Source of the DNA: CADEDH01 sp041394285
GTDB taxonomy: Bacteria; Actinomycetota; Acidimicrobiia; Acidimicrobiales; SZUA-35
Length of the DNA: 64,000 nt
Reading direction: 5' to 3'
Assembly (NCBI GenBank): GCA_041394285.1
Contig: JAWKIL010000029.1
Coordinates: 1-64,000, forward strand
Below, one piece after another: positions 51,601 to 60,001 of this stretch (position 1 is the stretch's first letter; each line of letters begins with the position of its first letter). The translations under genes and the position numbers were made by a program. Below the pieces are notes generated by a model that was not told where the DNA came from, did not search any database, and saw nothing but the letters and a program-made list of their open reading frames with translations.

Positions 51601-53206
51601 CAGCGAGGAGGGCCTGAACGGCCTGGGCAACGGCAACCGCATCGGGGGCGGGGTGGAGAAGACGGCGATCGCCCGGTCGGCGGCGGCCAAGGCCATCGCC
51701 GCCCTGTCGGCCACCGACGAGGTGGGCGTGCTGTCGATGGACGCCGACGACCGGTGGGTGATCGACCTCCAGGCGGCTCCGTCCCAGGACGTGGTGGACG
51801 AGGGCCTGGGCCAGATCGTGCCCGACGGCCCCACCTTCCTCGACTCGGGTCTGGCCACGGCAGCCGAAGCCCTGCGCAAGTCCGACGCCAACCTCAAGCA
51901 CATCATCGTGTTCAGCGACGGCTTCACCGAACCGGCCCACCTGGCCGAGATGGCCGATCAGGCGGCCGACCTGGCGGCCGAAGGGATCACGGTGTCGGTG
52001 GTGGCCACCGGCGAGGGGGCGGCCAAGGACCTCCAGCCGGTGGCCGAGGCCGGCAACGGACGCTTCTACCCCGGGCGCAACCTGAGCCAGATCCCCGATC
52101 TGATCGTGCAGGAGGCGGTGCTGGCGTCTCGGGACTTCGTGACCGAGGGCGAGTTCCTGCCCGTCATCGGGTCGTCCCGACCGTCGGTGGCGAGCCTGTC
52201 GGCGTCGCCGGCGCTGCTGGGCTACGTGGCCACATCGCCCAAGCCCACGGCCTCGGTAGACCTGCTGATCGGACCCGACCAGGACCCGCTGCTGGCGTCG
52301 TGGCAGGCCGGCCTGGGCCGGGTGGCGGCCCGGACGAGCGACGGGGGCGAGCGGTGGAGCGCCCCGTGGACGGGGTGGGACGGCGGGCCCGACTTCTGGG
52401 CCGGTGTGGTGAAGGACACGTTCCCGGCCAGCGGGGCCGGGGGCGGGATCCAGGCCAGGATCACCGACGGCCAGCTCGACCTGCGCCTGGAGGGGGCCGA
52501 CGACTGGCCGGAGGACGCCTCAGCCACGGTGCGGGTGGCGGGGCCCGACGGGTCGAGCACGGTGGTGCCCCTGGAGCGGATCGACGGCTCCACGTTCGCC
52601 GCCACCGTCCCGGCCGACCAGGCCGGCACGTACGCCCTGGGGGCCGTGGTCAGCGACGGGACCGACACGGTGTGGAGCGGGGTGGGCCTCACCACCCGGT
52701 CCTACCCCGCCGAGTACGCCCCCCGGCCGGTGGGGCGGGACGAGCTGACCCGGCTGGCCGAGGCCACCGGAGGCCGGGTGGACCCGGCGCCGGCCGAGCT
52801 GTTCAGCTCGCTCGGCACGAGGGCGGGCGAGCGACGCTACGACCTGACGCGGTGGTTCCTGTGGTTCGCCCTGCTGGGCTGGCCGGTGGCGGTGGCCATG
52901 AGCCGCCTGGCGTGGCGCCGGGGTCTGCTGGCCGAGGGGGCCGGCAGGGCCGCCACCACCGTGGGCGAGCTCCGGGCCCGCATGCCCCGCATGGCCGAAC
53001 CCAAACGCCCCTTCCCCAGCCCCGGTGCCCCTCCCACCTCCCCTCCTGCCGGCGCCGGGCCTCCCACCACTGAGCCCGCCGTCCCGCCCACACCGGCCCC
53101 CGCCCCCACCCCGGCCCCCGCTCCAGCGCCGGCCCCCGCTCCAGCGCCGGCCGCCGACGGCAGCACCGTCTCGGAGCTGCTGGCCCGCAAGCGCCGCCGT
53201 TCCTGA
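48608..53206 (+). CDS. giant triple-VWA membrane protein (BatA-like plus GATase-like VWA)
   Basis: One intact 1532-residue frame. The N-terminus is BatA-like (NPWGLLWCLLAVPIVLLHVLRPRR, helices near 10-25 and 60-80), followed by VWA domain 1 with MIDAS VDASASMQ (Asp100) and a beta-rich region to about 570. Helices at 578-600 and 615-635 are followed by VWA 2 with IDASDSMT (Asp646). A glutamine-amidotransferase-like segment (VVVGGTHSYALGGY) spans about 865-970 and contains, then leads into, VWA 3 with IDTSGSMA (Asp988). A last helix lies at 1415-1432, and a Pro/Ala tail follows. It looks like a fusion of two proteins that are usually separate. Probably metal-dependent adhesion or scaffold for the MoxR ATPase (inference). 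Confidence 0.88.
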   Translation: MSVGGWGLANPWGLLWCLLAVPIVLLHVLRPRRIQAKVAAVFLWRRVATPVSAARPWQRLIPSWLLAAQVLAAVLLGLLMARPVRLGDQLLAEHTIFVVDASASMQASDGAPDRLAAATERAAELRRQVPAGGQASLIVAGADARALVTRSTDFDAFDAALRSIRAADGPADMASAFALAAGLDTGETDSRVVFVSDGGVTPADLRAAPTGARYEAVGTSATNRGITQLSVEPAAEGLVARVAVTHFGGPAADQTVRIDVDGVTVATRDIHLDPGGVANLSIPLAVTNGAEKVEAFLDGEDALALDDRAVATLAQRPEIQVLWAGADNPFLEAALGAVPGVTVTRSPTVPASPDPGIDVVVADQVAVPAELTLPVLAIAPPGGARGVTAAGTVERPVVTLVRAEEPLVEGLDLSQVFVAQAQQLTAPTGAKVVLGAEGTPLLVRTDSPAPTVYLGFALDQSTLPLDAAFPILIDRSLANLSDLVAPPARLTVGADLPIDPRLEATITAPDGTSQTIPPGSSYPRADRIGFWRVAQGDRSVLVAVGAARGESAIAPAPDLPFEAAFAGQGPAPRRGEIPYLWPVIGVLLALLVAEWLLARRRLGVGPRQWRTATGLRVAVAAALLAVLFTPAITRKADSVATLFLIDASDSMTPGGRARAVDTVRQALAQQPDKSRAGIVVFGNDARLETLVSREPTFSGVSVEVDPAATDLAAAMRLGAAALPADARRRLVLISDGRATTGDAAQEAARLEADGIPVDVVVVDPPAGTDVAVGGVEVPSLARKGEQINVDVQVTAPRDTEGEVVLRRGDGTEVGRQTVELTAGANTVRFTDTASSEGVLRYQAEVNTGDDEVKANDLGFAAVPVEGADAVLVVAGRDGAGAGLVAEMQAAGLTVATATPASLPAIDELTRYASIVLADVDRRDLSDAQVADLTAAVRDLGRGMVVVGGTHSYALGGYRDSDLEQILPVVSEITDPLRRQTVAEVLAIDTSGSMAACHCSEEGLNGLGNGNRIGGGVEKTAIARSAAAKAIAALSATDEVGVLSMDADDRWVIDLQAAPSQDVVDEGLGQIVPDGPTFLDSGLATAAEALRKSDANLKHIIVFSDGFTEPAHLAEMADQAADLAAEGITVSVVATGEGAAKDLQPVAEAGNGRFYPGRNLSQIPDLIVQEAVLASRDFVTEGEFLPVIGSSRPSVASLSASPALLGYVATSPKPTASVDLLIGPDQDPLLASWQAGLGRVAARTSDGGERWSAPWTGWDGGPDFWAGVVKDTFPASGAGGGIQARITDGQLDLRLEGADDWPEDASATVRVAGPDGSSTVVPLERIDGSTFAATVPADQAGTYALGAVVSDGTDTVWSGVGLTTRSYPAEYAPRPVGRDELTRLAEATGGRVDPAPAELFSSLGTRAGERRYDLTRWFLWFALLGWPVAVAMSRLAWRRGLLAEGAGRAATTVGELRARMPRMAEPKRPFPSPGAPPTSPPAGAGPPTTEPAVPPTPAPAPTPAPAPAPAPAPAPAADGSTVSELLARKRRRS

Positions 53207-53305
53207 CCCACCCCGGCGCATCCGGCGCCGACGCGCCATCGACGCCCCTGGCGATGCGTCAGGCGCTGCTGGCGGTGCACCTGGCAGCTGCGCCTGTCGT
53301 AGGGC

Positions 53306-55255
53306 CTACCGGTCGGCGGGGGCGAGTGCTGCCGGTTCGGCGGTACGGGCCGGTGCACCCCGGTGACGCCGTCGGGTGGCTGCGGTGGCACCGAGACCGG
53401 CGGTGGCGACGGCCCCGCCCAGCCACACCAGGCCGACCCGGGGCAGCTCGTTGACCTGATACCGGGCCGAGGTGGCGTCCCCGTCGATCAGAAGGACCTG
53501 GAGCTGGTCGAACCACCGGTAGCGGTGGGCCAGCTCCACGGTCGACACCCCCCGTAGCCGGTAGCTCACGAGGCTGGGATGGAGCTCGGTGCCGTCGATC
53601 CGCACCGTGGCCACCGCCGAACGGGTGGCCGCCCCGTCGTCGACCAGGTCGATCGCCTCGTGCACCAGCTCCACCGACCCGGCCCGCACCGGCACACCGA
53701 CGGGCGCCGCCACGGTGGTGACCCGCCCCGCCATCGAGCCCGCCACCCCCACCAGCAGCACCCCGGTGCCCAGGTGCCCCAACGCCCGCCCGACCCCCGG
53801 GCGCCGAGATCGCGGTGCGTCAGGAGCCACCGGCGGTCCCGCCTGCAGCCAGAGACGGCCGAGGGCGGAGCCGGCGACGGCGCCGCCGGCCATGGCCAGG
53901 GCGACGCCGTAGGGGCCCGCCCCCCAGGGGGTGGTCGCCCCCGCCGCCGCGGCACCGGCCAGGGCCGGCCCCCACCGGCGGTCGGCCCCCACCGCCAGCG
54001 CCGCCCCGGCCATGACCACCGGCCACAACAGGCGGCTGTAGTAGCGGCCGGCGATGGCGACGGCGTCACCGGTGGTACCCGCCTCCACCAGCGGCTCGTA
54101 GGCCCCCACGGCCACGAACAGCCCGGCCACGGCCAGCACCGCCACCGCCCGGCGGCGCCAGGCCGCCGGCGCCGGACCGGCGTCCGGCGCCACCGGCGCC
54201 GCTTCCCCGGTCAGCCCGGTCAGCCCGATCAGCGCCAGGGCCACCACCGAGGCGAGGGCGGCAACGGCCAGCAGGCCGACGCGGAGGGCGGGCCGGTCGG
54301 CGAAGGCGTGGACCGACGACACCAACCCGACCCGGGTGGCGGTGGTGGCCCACAGGGCGGCCAGGCCCGGGGCCAGCCCCAGCGCCACCGCCGTCCGCCC
54401 CCCAACCGCACCGCGGCGCAGCACGCCGGCGACGGGTCCCGGGTCCCCGCCCCGGCGGACCCGTTCGACGGCCAGGCCGTGGAGGGCGGCGGCCCCGCAG
54501 CACCAGGCGACGAGGCCGGCCGACTCGATCGGGTCCCAGGCCCAGTACCCGCCCCAACCCAGCTCGACGTCGGCCCAGCGTGCCCCCGTCAGCAGACCCG
54601 CGGTCAGGAGGGCCAGGGGCCCGGCCACCAGGGCCACCGGCACCTGCGGCCCCCGCCCGGCCCGGGCCCGGGCGGCGCTGGCCAGGCTCGGCGCCAGCAG
54701 GCCCACCAACCCGGCGTACAGGATCGGCGGGTGCCACATCATGGCCGGATGCTCCAGCACGGGCTGCAGGCCCAGCCCGTCGACCGCCGGCAGGGCGAGC
54801 CGCTCGAAGGGTGACGCCGCCAGCGCCACCACCAGGGCATACGCCGCCACCAGCCCGCCTCCGAGCCGTCGGGCCCACCCCGCAGCCGCTCGATCGCCGC
54901 CAACCCGACCATCAGCCACCGCCACGCCCCCGGCCGGCGTCCCACCGCCGGCTACCCGGGCGGCGATGACGGCGGCCCAGGCCAGGGCGGCCGTCCACAA
55001 CAGGAGCGAGCCCTCGGGTCCGGCCCACAGCCCGGCCACCCGCAATACCGGCGACACGCCGGAGCGGGTGTTGTCGGCCACATAGCGCAGGGTCCAGTCT
55101 TCGGCGGCGAAGGCCCAGGCCAACCGGGCCACGGCTGCGGTCAGCGCCCCGGCGGCCCCCGTGAGGGCCCAACCCCCGGCCCGGCGCGCCCCGCCCGCCA
55201 CCGCCCCGGTCGCCAGCACCACCGCCAGCCACACCAGGGCCGCACCCATCGTCAC
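53306..55255 (-). CDS. CcmF/CcsA-type cytochrome c biogenesis protein
   Basis: A 649-residue polytopic protein with about 14 helices. The tryptophan-rich heme-binding motif is LGWGGYWAWDPIESAGL, preceded by MMWHPPILYAG and followed by the histidine-containing TRVGLVSSVHAFAD, all as in CcmF. The C-terminal 130 residues hold a soluble part. It probably handles heme attachment to c-type cytochromes outside the membrane. No CcmE, CcmH or ResB-like gene is next to it. GTG 55255 or ATG 55249 are both possible starts. Confidence 0.85.
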   Translation of the reverse strand: MTMGAALVWLAVVLATGAVAGGARRAGGWALTGAAGALTAAVARLAWAFAAEDWTLRYVADNTRSGVSPVLRVAGLWAGPEGSLLLWTAALAWAAVIAARVAGGGTPAGGVAVADGRVGGDRAAAGWARRLGGGLVAAYALVVALAASPFERLALPAVDGLGLQPVLEHPAMMWHPPILYAGLVGLLAPSLASAARARAGRGPQVPVALVAGPLALLTAGLLTGARWADVELGWGGYWAWDPIESAGLVAWCCGAAALHGLAVERVRRGGDPGPVAGVLRRGAVGGRTAVALGLAPGLAALWATTATRVGLVSSVHAFADRPALRVGLLAVAALASVVALALIGLTGLTGEAAPVAPDAGPAPAAWRRRAVAVLAVAGLFVAVGAYEPLVEAGTTGDAVAIAGRYYSRLLWPVVMAGAALAVGADRRWGPALAGAAAAGATTPWGAGPYGVALAMAGGAVAGSALGRLWLQAGPPVAPDAPRSRRPGVGRALGHLGTGVLLVGVAGSMAGRVTTVAAPVGVPVRAGSVELVHEAIDLVDDGAATRSAVATVRIDGTELHPSLVSYRLRGVSTVELAHRYRWFDQLQVLLIDGDATSARYQVNELPRVGLVWLGGAVATAGLGATAATRRRHRGAPARTAEPAALAPADR

Positions 55256-55430
55256 CGCACCATCGTGCCCTGTCGGCGGCCCCGGCGGCCGTCATGGCCA
55301 CCGCCGGGCTGCCGGCCCGCCGGTCCGGCTCCTGGTCGGCCCGGGCGGGCGGGCCTATGGTGAGCGCATACCGAGGGCCGCCGGGCGGGACCGAACCCCG
55401 CGGCCGGCGCCGCCAGACGAAAGGATCCCC

Positions 55431-55913
55431 ATGGACAACGACCAGAAGAAGCTGGCCCTGCGCGCCATCAACTACGGCCTCTACGTGCTCACCGCCCGCA
55501 ACGGTGACCAGTACGGAGCGGGCGGCGTCAACTGGTTGTCGCAGGCCAGCTTCGATCCGCCGCTGGTGATGGCCGGCGTCAAGGCCGACTCCGGCTCGGC
55601 CGCCATCATCGGCGACACCGGCGTCTTCGCCGTCAACGTGCTGGCCGGCGACCAGCTCGACATCGGCAAGGCCTTCTTCCGCTCCACGTCGGTGGAGGAC
55701 GGCAAGATCAACGGCTACGCCTTCGAGGACGGCCCCGAGACCGGTGCCCCCCTCCTCCTCGACACCCCCTACTGGTTCGAGTGCCGGGTCACCGACACCG
55801 TGGCCCGGGGCGATCACACGGTGTACGTGGCCGAGGTGGTCAACGCCGGGGTGCGCAACGCCGAGGCCGTGCCGCTGCTGCTGCGCGACACCGGCATGAA
55901 CTACGGCGGCTGA
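55431..55913 (+). CDS. flavin reductase-family protein
   Basis: A 160-residue protein starting MDNDQKKLALRAINYGLYVLTARNGDQYGAGGVNWLSQASFDPPLVMAGVK in outline, the FMN-binding split-barrel motif of the flavin reductase-like domain. DTGVFAVNVLAG and FECRVTDTVARGDHTVYVAEV follow. It would reduce FMN with NAD(P)H for a partner oxygenase, or bind flavin itself. The partner is not adjacent. The ATG follows an AAGGA ribosome-binding site. Confidence 0.85.
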   Translation: MDNDQKKLALRAINYGLYVLTARNGDQYGAGGVNWLSQASFDPPLVMAGVKADSGSAAIIGDTGVFAVNVLAGDQLDIGKAFFRSTSVEDGKINGYAFEDGPETGAPLLLDTPYWFECRVTDTVARGDHTVYVAEVVNAGVRNAEAVPLLLRDTGMNYGG

Positions 55914-55926
55914 GCGTCCCTCGGCG

Positions 55927-56982
55927 GTGCGTCTGCGGCTGATCGCCGTCACGTCCATCGGCCTTCTGCTCACGCTGGCGGCCGTGGCGTTCGGCGGCAT
56001 CCCCCTCCTGGCCGGCCTGCTGGCCCTGGCCGGCCTGGCCGCGGCGACCCTTCCGCCCCGGTCGCGCCGGTACCTCCTGCGTCGCATGGTCCGGATCACG
56101 GCGACGGTGCTGGTGGCCATGGCCCTGGTCTGGATCCTGGTGCACAACTATCCCGACGCCAGCCGCACCGACGCCACCGGCCTGATCCCCGCCCTCACCC
56201 ACTACGTCAGCTGGCTGGGCGACGTGGTGGCCGGCGACCTGGGCGGTACCACGTCCTACAGCGAGACCGTGGGCCAGGGCGTCAGCCGCACCGTCCCCAT
56301 CTCCCTCCAGCTCGTGGCCTACAGCCAGGTCATCGCCGTGGCCCTGGCCGTGCCCGGCGCCGTGCTCGGCGCCCGCTACCGGGGGCGCCTGCCCGACCTC
56401 GGGGCCCGGGCCACCGGCATCCTCGGCCTCACCGTCCCCCTGTTCGTCTCCGGGGTGCTGCTGGCCCAGCTCCTGGGCGTGGGTGACGTGAACCTGGGCG
56501 GCGTCCACATCGGGCTGGCCCTGCTGCCCACCGGCCGTTACGTCCCCCTGGGCGACGGTGTGGTGCCCCACCTCCGCTCGATGCTGCTCCCGTCGCTGAC
56601 CCTGGCCCTGGGCACGGCCGCCACCTACCTCGTGCTCCTGCGCTCCGAGCTGCTCGGCCAGCTCACCCAGGACCATGTGCTCCTGGCCCGGTCCAAGGGG
56701 CTGCCACCGGGCCGGATCATCACCCGCCACGCCCTGCGCCCGGCCGCGCCGAGCGCGGTGGCCGCCATCGCCGCCCAGTCGGGCGCCATGCTGGGCAACG
56801 TCGTGATCATCGAGCACATCTTCCTGCTCCCCGGCTTCGGCGACTACGTGCTGGTGGCCGTGGGCCGGCGGGACGAGCTGGCCGTGGTGGGCGGCCTGTT
56901 CGTGGCGGCCGTGATCCTGGCCGCGGTCAACCTCCTGGCCGACGCCGCCCTGATCGCCGTCGACCCCCGGCTGCAGCCCTGA
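55927..56982 (+). CDS. binding-protein-dependent ABC permease (DppB/OppB type), orphan
   Basis: A 351-residue membrane protein with a GTG start. The cytoplasmic EAA loop LARSKGLPPGRIITRHALRPA and the following helix IEHIFLLPGFGDYV are diagnostic of the OppB/DppB peptide or nickel permease family. An extra hydrophobic pair lies at the N-terminus (ITSIGLLLTLAAVAF and LLALAGLAAAT) before the usual RRMVRITATVLVAMALVWIL start. No DppC, ATPase or binding-protein gene is adjacent, so it is a lone permease. It begins 13 bp after the flavin reductase stop. Confidence 0.85.
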   Translation: MRLRLIAVTSIGLLLTLAAVAFGGIPLLAGLLALAGLAAATLPPRSRRYLLRRMVRITATVLVAMALVWILVHNYPDASRTDATGLIPALTHYVSWLGDVVAGDLGGTTSYSETVGQGVSRTVPISLQLVAYSQVIAVALAVPGAVLGARYRGRLPDLGARATGILGLTVPLFVSGVLLAQLLGVGDVNLGGVHIGLALLPTGRYVPLGDGVVPHLRSMLLPSLTLALGTAATYLVLLRSELLGQLTQDHVLLARSKGLPPGRIITRHALRPAAPSAVAAIAAQSGAMLGNVVIIEHIFLLPGFGDYVLVAVGRRDELAVVGGLFVAAVILAAVNLLADAALIAVDPRLQP

Positions 56983-57009
56983 CTCGGGTAGCCTCGGGCC
57001 GGAATCAAG

Positions 57010-57030
57010 CACAGGAATCGCACAGGAATC
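57010..57030 (+). repeat. direct repeat upstream of mscR
   Basis: CACAGGAATC occurs twice, at 57010-57019 and 57021-57030, one helical turn apart, with a third GGAATC at 57001. It may be a regulator site for the formaldehyde genes. Confidence 0.35.
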
Positions 57031-57050
57031 AGGGAAAGCAGAGCCAACAG

Positions 57051-58136
57051 ATGCCACAGCAAGTCCGAGGCGTTGTCGCCAGGGCCAAGGGCCAGCCGGT
57101 CTCGATCGAGACCATCGTCATCCCCGACCCCGGCCCGGGCGAGGCCGTGGTGGCCATCCAGGCCTGCGGCGTCTGCCACACCGACCTCCATTACCGGGAG
57201 GGCGGCATCAACGACGACTTCCCGTTCCTGCTGGGCCACGAGGCGGCGGGCCTGGTGGAGTCGGTGGGCCCCGGCGTCACCGACGTGGCCCCCGGCGACT
57301 TCGTGATCCTCAACTGGCGGGCCGTGTGCGGCCAGTGCCGGTCGTGCCTCAAGGGCAAGCCCCAGTACTGCTTCGCCACCCACAACGCCACCCAGAAGAT
57401 GACGCTGACCGACGGCACGGTGCTGTCGGCGGCCCTGGGCATCGGGGCCTTCTGCGACAAGACCCTGGTGGCCGCCGGCCAGTGCACCAAGGTCAACCCG
57501 GCGGCCCGCCCCGAGGCGGCCGGCCTGCTGGGCTGCGGCGTGATGGCCGGCCTCGGTGCGGCCATGAACACCGGCAACGTGGGCCGGGGCGACACCGTGG
57601 CCGTGTTCGGCTGCGGCGGGGTGGGCGACGCCGCCATCGAGGGTTCCCGCCTGGCCGGTGCGTCCACCATCATCGCCGTCGACCTCGACGACCGGAAGCT
57701 GGAGTGGGCCAAGGGCTTCGGCGCCACCCACACCGTCAACGCCGGCCGGGAGGACGCGGTGGAGCGGATCCGGGAGCTGACCGGGGGCAACGGGGTCGAC
57801 GTGGCCATCGAGGCCATCGGCCTGCCCCAGACCTACGAGCAGGCGTTCTACGCCCGGGACCTGGCCGGCACGGTGGTGCTGGTGGGGGTGCCCAACCCGA
57901 CGATGAAGGTGGAGCTGCCGTTCATCGAGATCTTCGGCCGGGGCGGCGCCCTCAAGTCGAGCTGGTACGGCGACTGCCTGCCCAGCCGTGACTTCCCGAT
58001 GCTGATCGACCTGTACCTCCAGGGCCGGCTCAACCTCGACGGCTTCGTGTCCGAGACGATCGGGCTCGACGCGGTGGAGGAGGCGTTCCACAAGATGGAG
58101 CGGGGCGAGGTGCTCCGCTCCGTCGTCGTGCTCTGA
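57051..58136 (+). CDS. mscR: S-(hydroxymethyl)mycothiol dehydrogenase
   Basis: A 361-residue zinc-dependent medium-chain alcohol dehydrogenase. The catalytic zinc ligands are in ACGVCHTDLH (Cys39/Cys42) with GHE at 62-64. The structural zinc cysteines lie in NWRAVCGQCRSCLKGKPQYC, and the NAD motif is VFGCGGVGDAAIEGSRLAGA. VRGVVARAKGQPV at the N-terminus is typical of the mycothiol-dependent formaldehyde dehydrogenase. It oxidises the adduct of formaldehyde and mycothiol. The stop overlaps the MBL gene (TGATG), a pairing found in mycobacteria and Streptomyces. Confidence 0.9.
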   Translation: MPQQVRGVVARAKGQPVSIETIVIPDPGPGEAVVAIQACGVCHTDLHYREGGINDDFPFLLGHEAAGLVESVGPGVTDVAPGDFVILNWRAVCGQCRSCLKGKPQYCFATHNATQKMTLTDGTVLSAALGIGAFCDKTLVAAGQCTKVNPAARPEAAGLLGCGVMAGLGAAMNTGNVGRGDTVAVFGCGGVGDAAIEGSRLAGASTIIAVDLDDRKLEWAKGFGATHTVNAGREDAVERIRELTGGNGVDVAIEAIGLPQTYEQAFYARDLAGTVVLVGVPNPTMKVELPFIEIFGRGGALKSSWYGDCLPSRDFPMLIDLYLQGRLNLDGFVSETIGLDAVEEAFHKMERGEVLRSVVVL

Positions 58137-58774
58137 TGGCGGCCCGCATCGACCGGGTGATCACGGCCGGCATCTTCAGCCTCGACGGCCAGGACTTCGA
58201 GGTGGAGAACAACGTATGGGTGGTGGGCGACGACCGGGAGGCGGTGGTGATCGACGCCGCCCACGACCACCGCCCGATCCTGGCCGCCCTCGACGGCCGC
58301 AAGCTGGCCGCCATCGTGTGCACCCACGGCCACAACGACCACATCAACGCCGCCGCCGAGCTGGCCGAGGCCACCGGGGCCCCGATCCTGCTCCACCCCG
58401 ACGACACGATGCTGTGGGAGACGGTCTACCCCGACCGCCGGATCGACGACGCCCTGGCCGACGGGACCCGCCTGGCCGTGGGCGGGGCCGAGCTGACCGT
58501 GGTCCACACCCCGGGCCACTCCCCGGGCGGGTGCTGCCTGCACCTCCCGGCCGACGGCGTGCTGTTCAGCGGCGACACCCTGTTCAACGGCGGCCCGGGG
58601 GCCACCGGGCGGTCGTTCAGCAGCTACGACGTGATCCTCGACTCGATCGAGCACCGCCTGCTGGTGCTGCCCGACGCCACCGTGGTCAACACCGGCCACG
58701 GCGACTCCACCACCATCGGGCGGGAGGCGGGCAGCCTGGCCGAGTGGCGGGCCCGCCAGCGCTCAGACGGTTGA
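58136..58774 (+). CDS. MBL-fold metallo-hydrolase, mscR partner
   Basis: A 212-residue metallo-beta-lactamase-fold protein. The zinc motif is CTHGHNDHINAA (HxHxDH), with further ligands in HTPGHSPGG (His), LFSGDTLF (Asp) and NTGHGDST (His). It is of the glyoxalase II type. Coupled to mscR, it probably hydrolyses S-formylmycothiol or a related thioester to free formate (inference from known gene pairing). Its 3-prime end overlaps the glycosyltransferase gene by 12 bp. Confidence 0.88.
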   Translation: MAARIDRVITAGIFSLDGQDFEVENNVWVVGDDREAVVIDAAHDHRPILAALDGRKLAAIVCTHGHNDHINAAAELAEATGAPILLHPDDTMLWETVYPDRRIDDALADGTRLAVGGAELTVVHTPGHSPGGCCLHLPADGVLFSGDTLFNGGPGATGRSFSSYDVILDSIEHRLLVLPDATVVNTGHGDSTTIGREAGSLAEWRARQRSDG

Positions 58775-59914
58775 GTCCGCCGGCTCGTTCACCGTCACCC
58801 CGCCCCGGCGGGCGGCGGCCACGACGGCCCCCATCCAGCCGGTGTCGGTGTGGTTGGCCTCCAGGTCGGCCCGCGCCACCTTGCCCAGGGTGAGGGCGGC
58901 CTCACGGTCGTCGAGCAGCTCGATCACCACCCGGCGGAGATCCTCGGGATCGCCGGGCGCCGCCACCCGCAGCAACCCGGCTCCGGCGAGATCGATGAAC
59001 TGGCCGTGGGCGGTGGCCACCACAGGTCGGCCGCAGGCCATGGCCTCCATCACCACCGAGTAGCCGGCGTCGATCGAGTTGGGCACGGTGGGCACGACCA
59101 CCACGTCAGCCGCCTGGTAGAGGTCCCGTAGTCCGGCCGTGTCGAGCTCGTCGAAGTGCATCCAGACCGGGATCTCGCCCGGTAGCACGGCCGAGGTGGC
59201 GCGGGCGTTGGGCGACATGGCGCAGATCCGGACGTCGACCTCGAGGCCGTCGAGGGCGGCGGCCAACGTCCGGTAGTCGCGCCGTTCCAGCCCGGCCGAC
59301 ACCACCAGCGGTCGCCGGACCGATTCGGCCAGCGTCGCCGGCACGCCGGCTCGCGGACCGGGCTGGAAGAACTCGAGGTCGATCGGCTCGCCCGGCATGA
59401 TGACCTGGGCCGACGGGCCGGCGATCCGCCGGATGGCCGCCGCCTTGCGCCCGCTCTCGGCCAGCAGCACCGGCCGCAGACGCAGGAGCCGCACCAGCCG
59501 CAGCCAGATCCGGGACTGCCGGCCGTCGGGGGTCATGACCCAGAACCCGACCCGGGCCGACGGCCCCCGGCGCAGCCCGAGCAGCAGCAACAGGATGTAG
59601 CCCAGGATCTCGTTGTTGGCGTGCACGTACCCGCCCCGGGACCGGCGCAGCGCCTCCCGGGCCGTCCACCAGCTCTCGGCCCGTCCCACCAGCCGGCCGC
59701 CGAGCTTGTCGAGCACGCTCGGCCGGGCCCCACTGGCCGACAGGGCCACGCCACCGGTCCGCTCGGCCAGGTCGAGCAGCACATGGCGCGGGCGCTGGCC
59801 GCAGGCGATGGCCTGCCGGTACGGGCCGAGATCCAGGTCCTGGCTGAGAACCACCGTGACGCCCCCCGGTGAACAACTATCACCCGGCGAGTGCAATCGT
59901 CCCTCTTCGATCAC
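58763..59914 (-). CDS. GT4-type glycosyltransferase
   Basis: A 383-residue protein with a GTG start. The GT-B fold is shown by VVSAGLERRDYRTLAAAL (nucleotide domain), the acceptor-side N-terminal half, and the C-terminal GT4 signature YQAADVVVVPTVPNSIDAGYSVVMEAMACGRPVVAT containing the EX7E-type glutamate. It probably transfers a sugar to a lipid or wall precursor. No polysaccharide cluster is next to it. Confidence 0.85.
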   Translation of the reverse strand: MIEEGRLHSPGDSCSPGGVTVVLSQDLDLGPYRQAIACGQRPRHVLLDLAERTGGVALSASGARPSVLDKLGGRLVGRAESWWTAREALRRSRGGYVHANNEILGYILLLLLGLRRGPSARVGFWVMTPDGRQSRIWLRLVRLLRLRPVLLAESGRKAAAIRRIAGPSAQVIMPGEPIDLEFFQPGPRAGVPATLAESVRRPLVVSAGLERRDYRTLAAALDGLEVDVRICAMSPNARATSAVLPGEIPVWMHFDELDTAGLRDLYQAADVVVVPTVPNSIDAGYSVVMEAMACGRPVVATAHGQFIDLAGAGLLRVAAPGDPEDLRRVVIELLDDREAALTLGKVARADLEANHTDTGWMGAVVAAARRGGVTVNEPADSTV

Positions 59915-59947
59915 AAGGGCGAACCCTACGCCGGGTAGGTTCGTTCT

Positions 59948-59957
59948 GTCATGACAA
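59948..59957. promoter_or_regulatory. palindrome upstream of the glycosyltransferase gene
   Basis: TGTCATGACA, a perfect 10-bp palindrome 34 bp before the GTG, flanked by two GGTTCGTT direct repeats (59938-59945 approximately and 59973-59980 approximately). Possible operator, no known consensus. Confidence 0.3.
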
Positions 59958-60001
59958 TGTTGTGACGGTTCGTTGTGGGTGGGCCAGGGGCGGCCCGGGT
60001 G

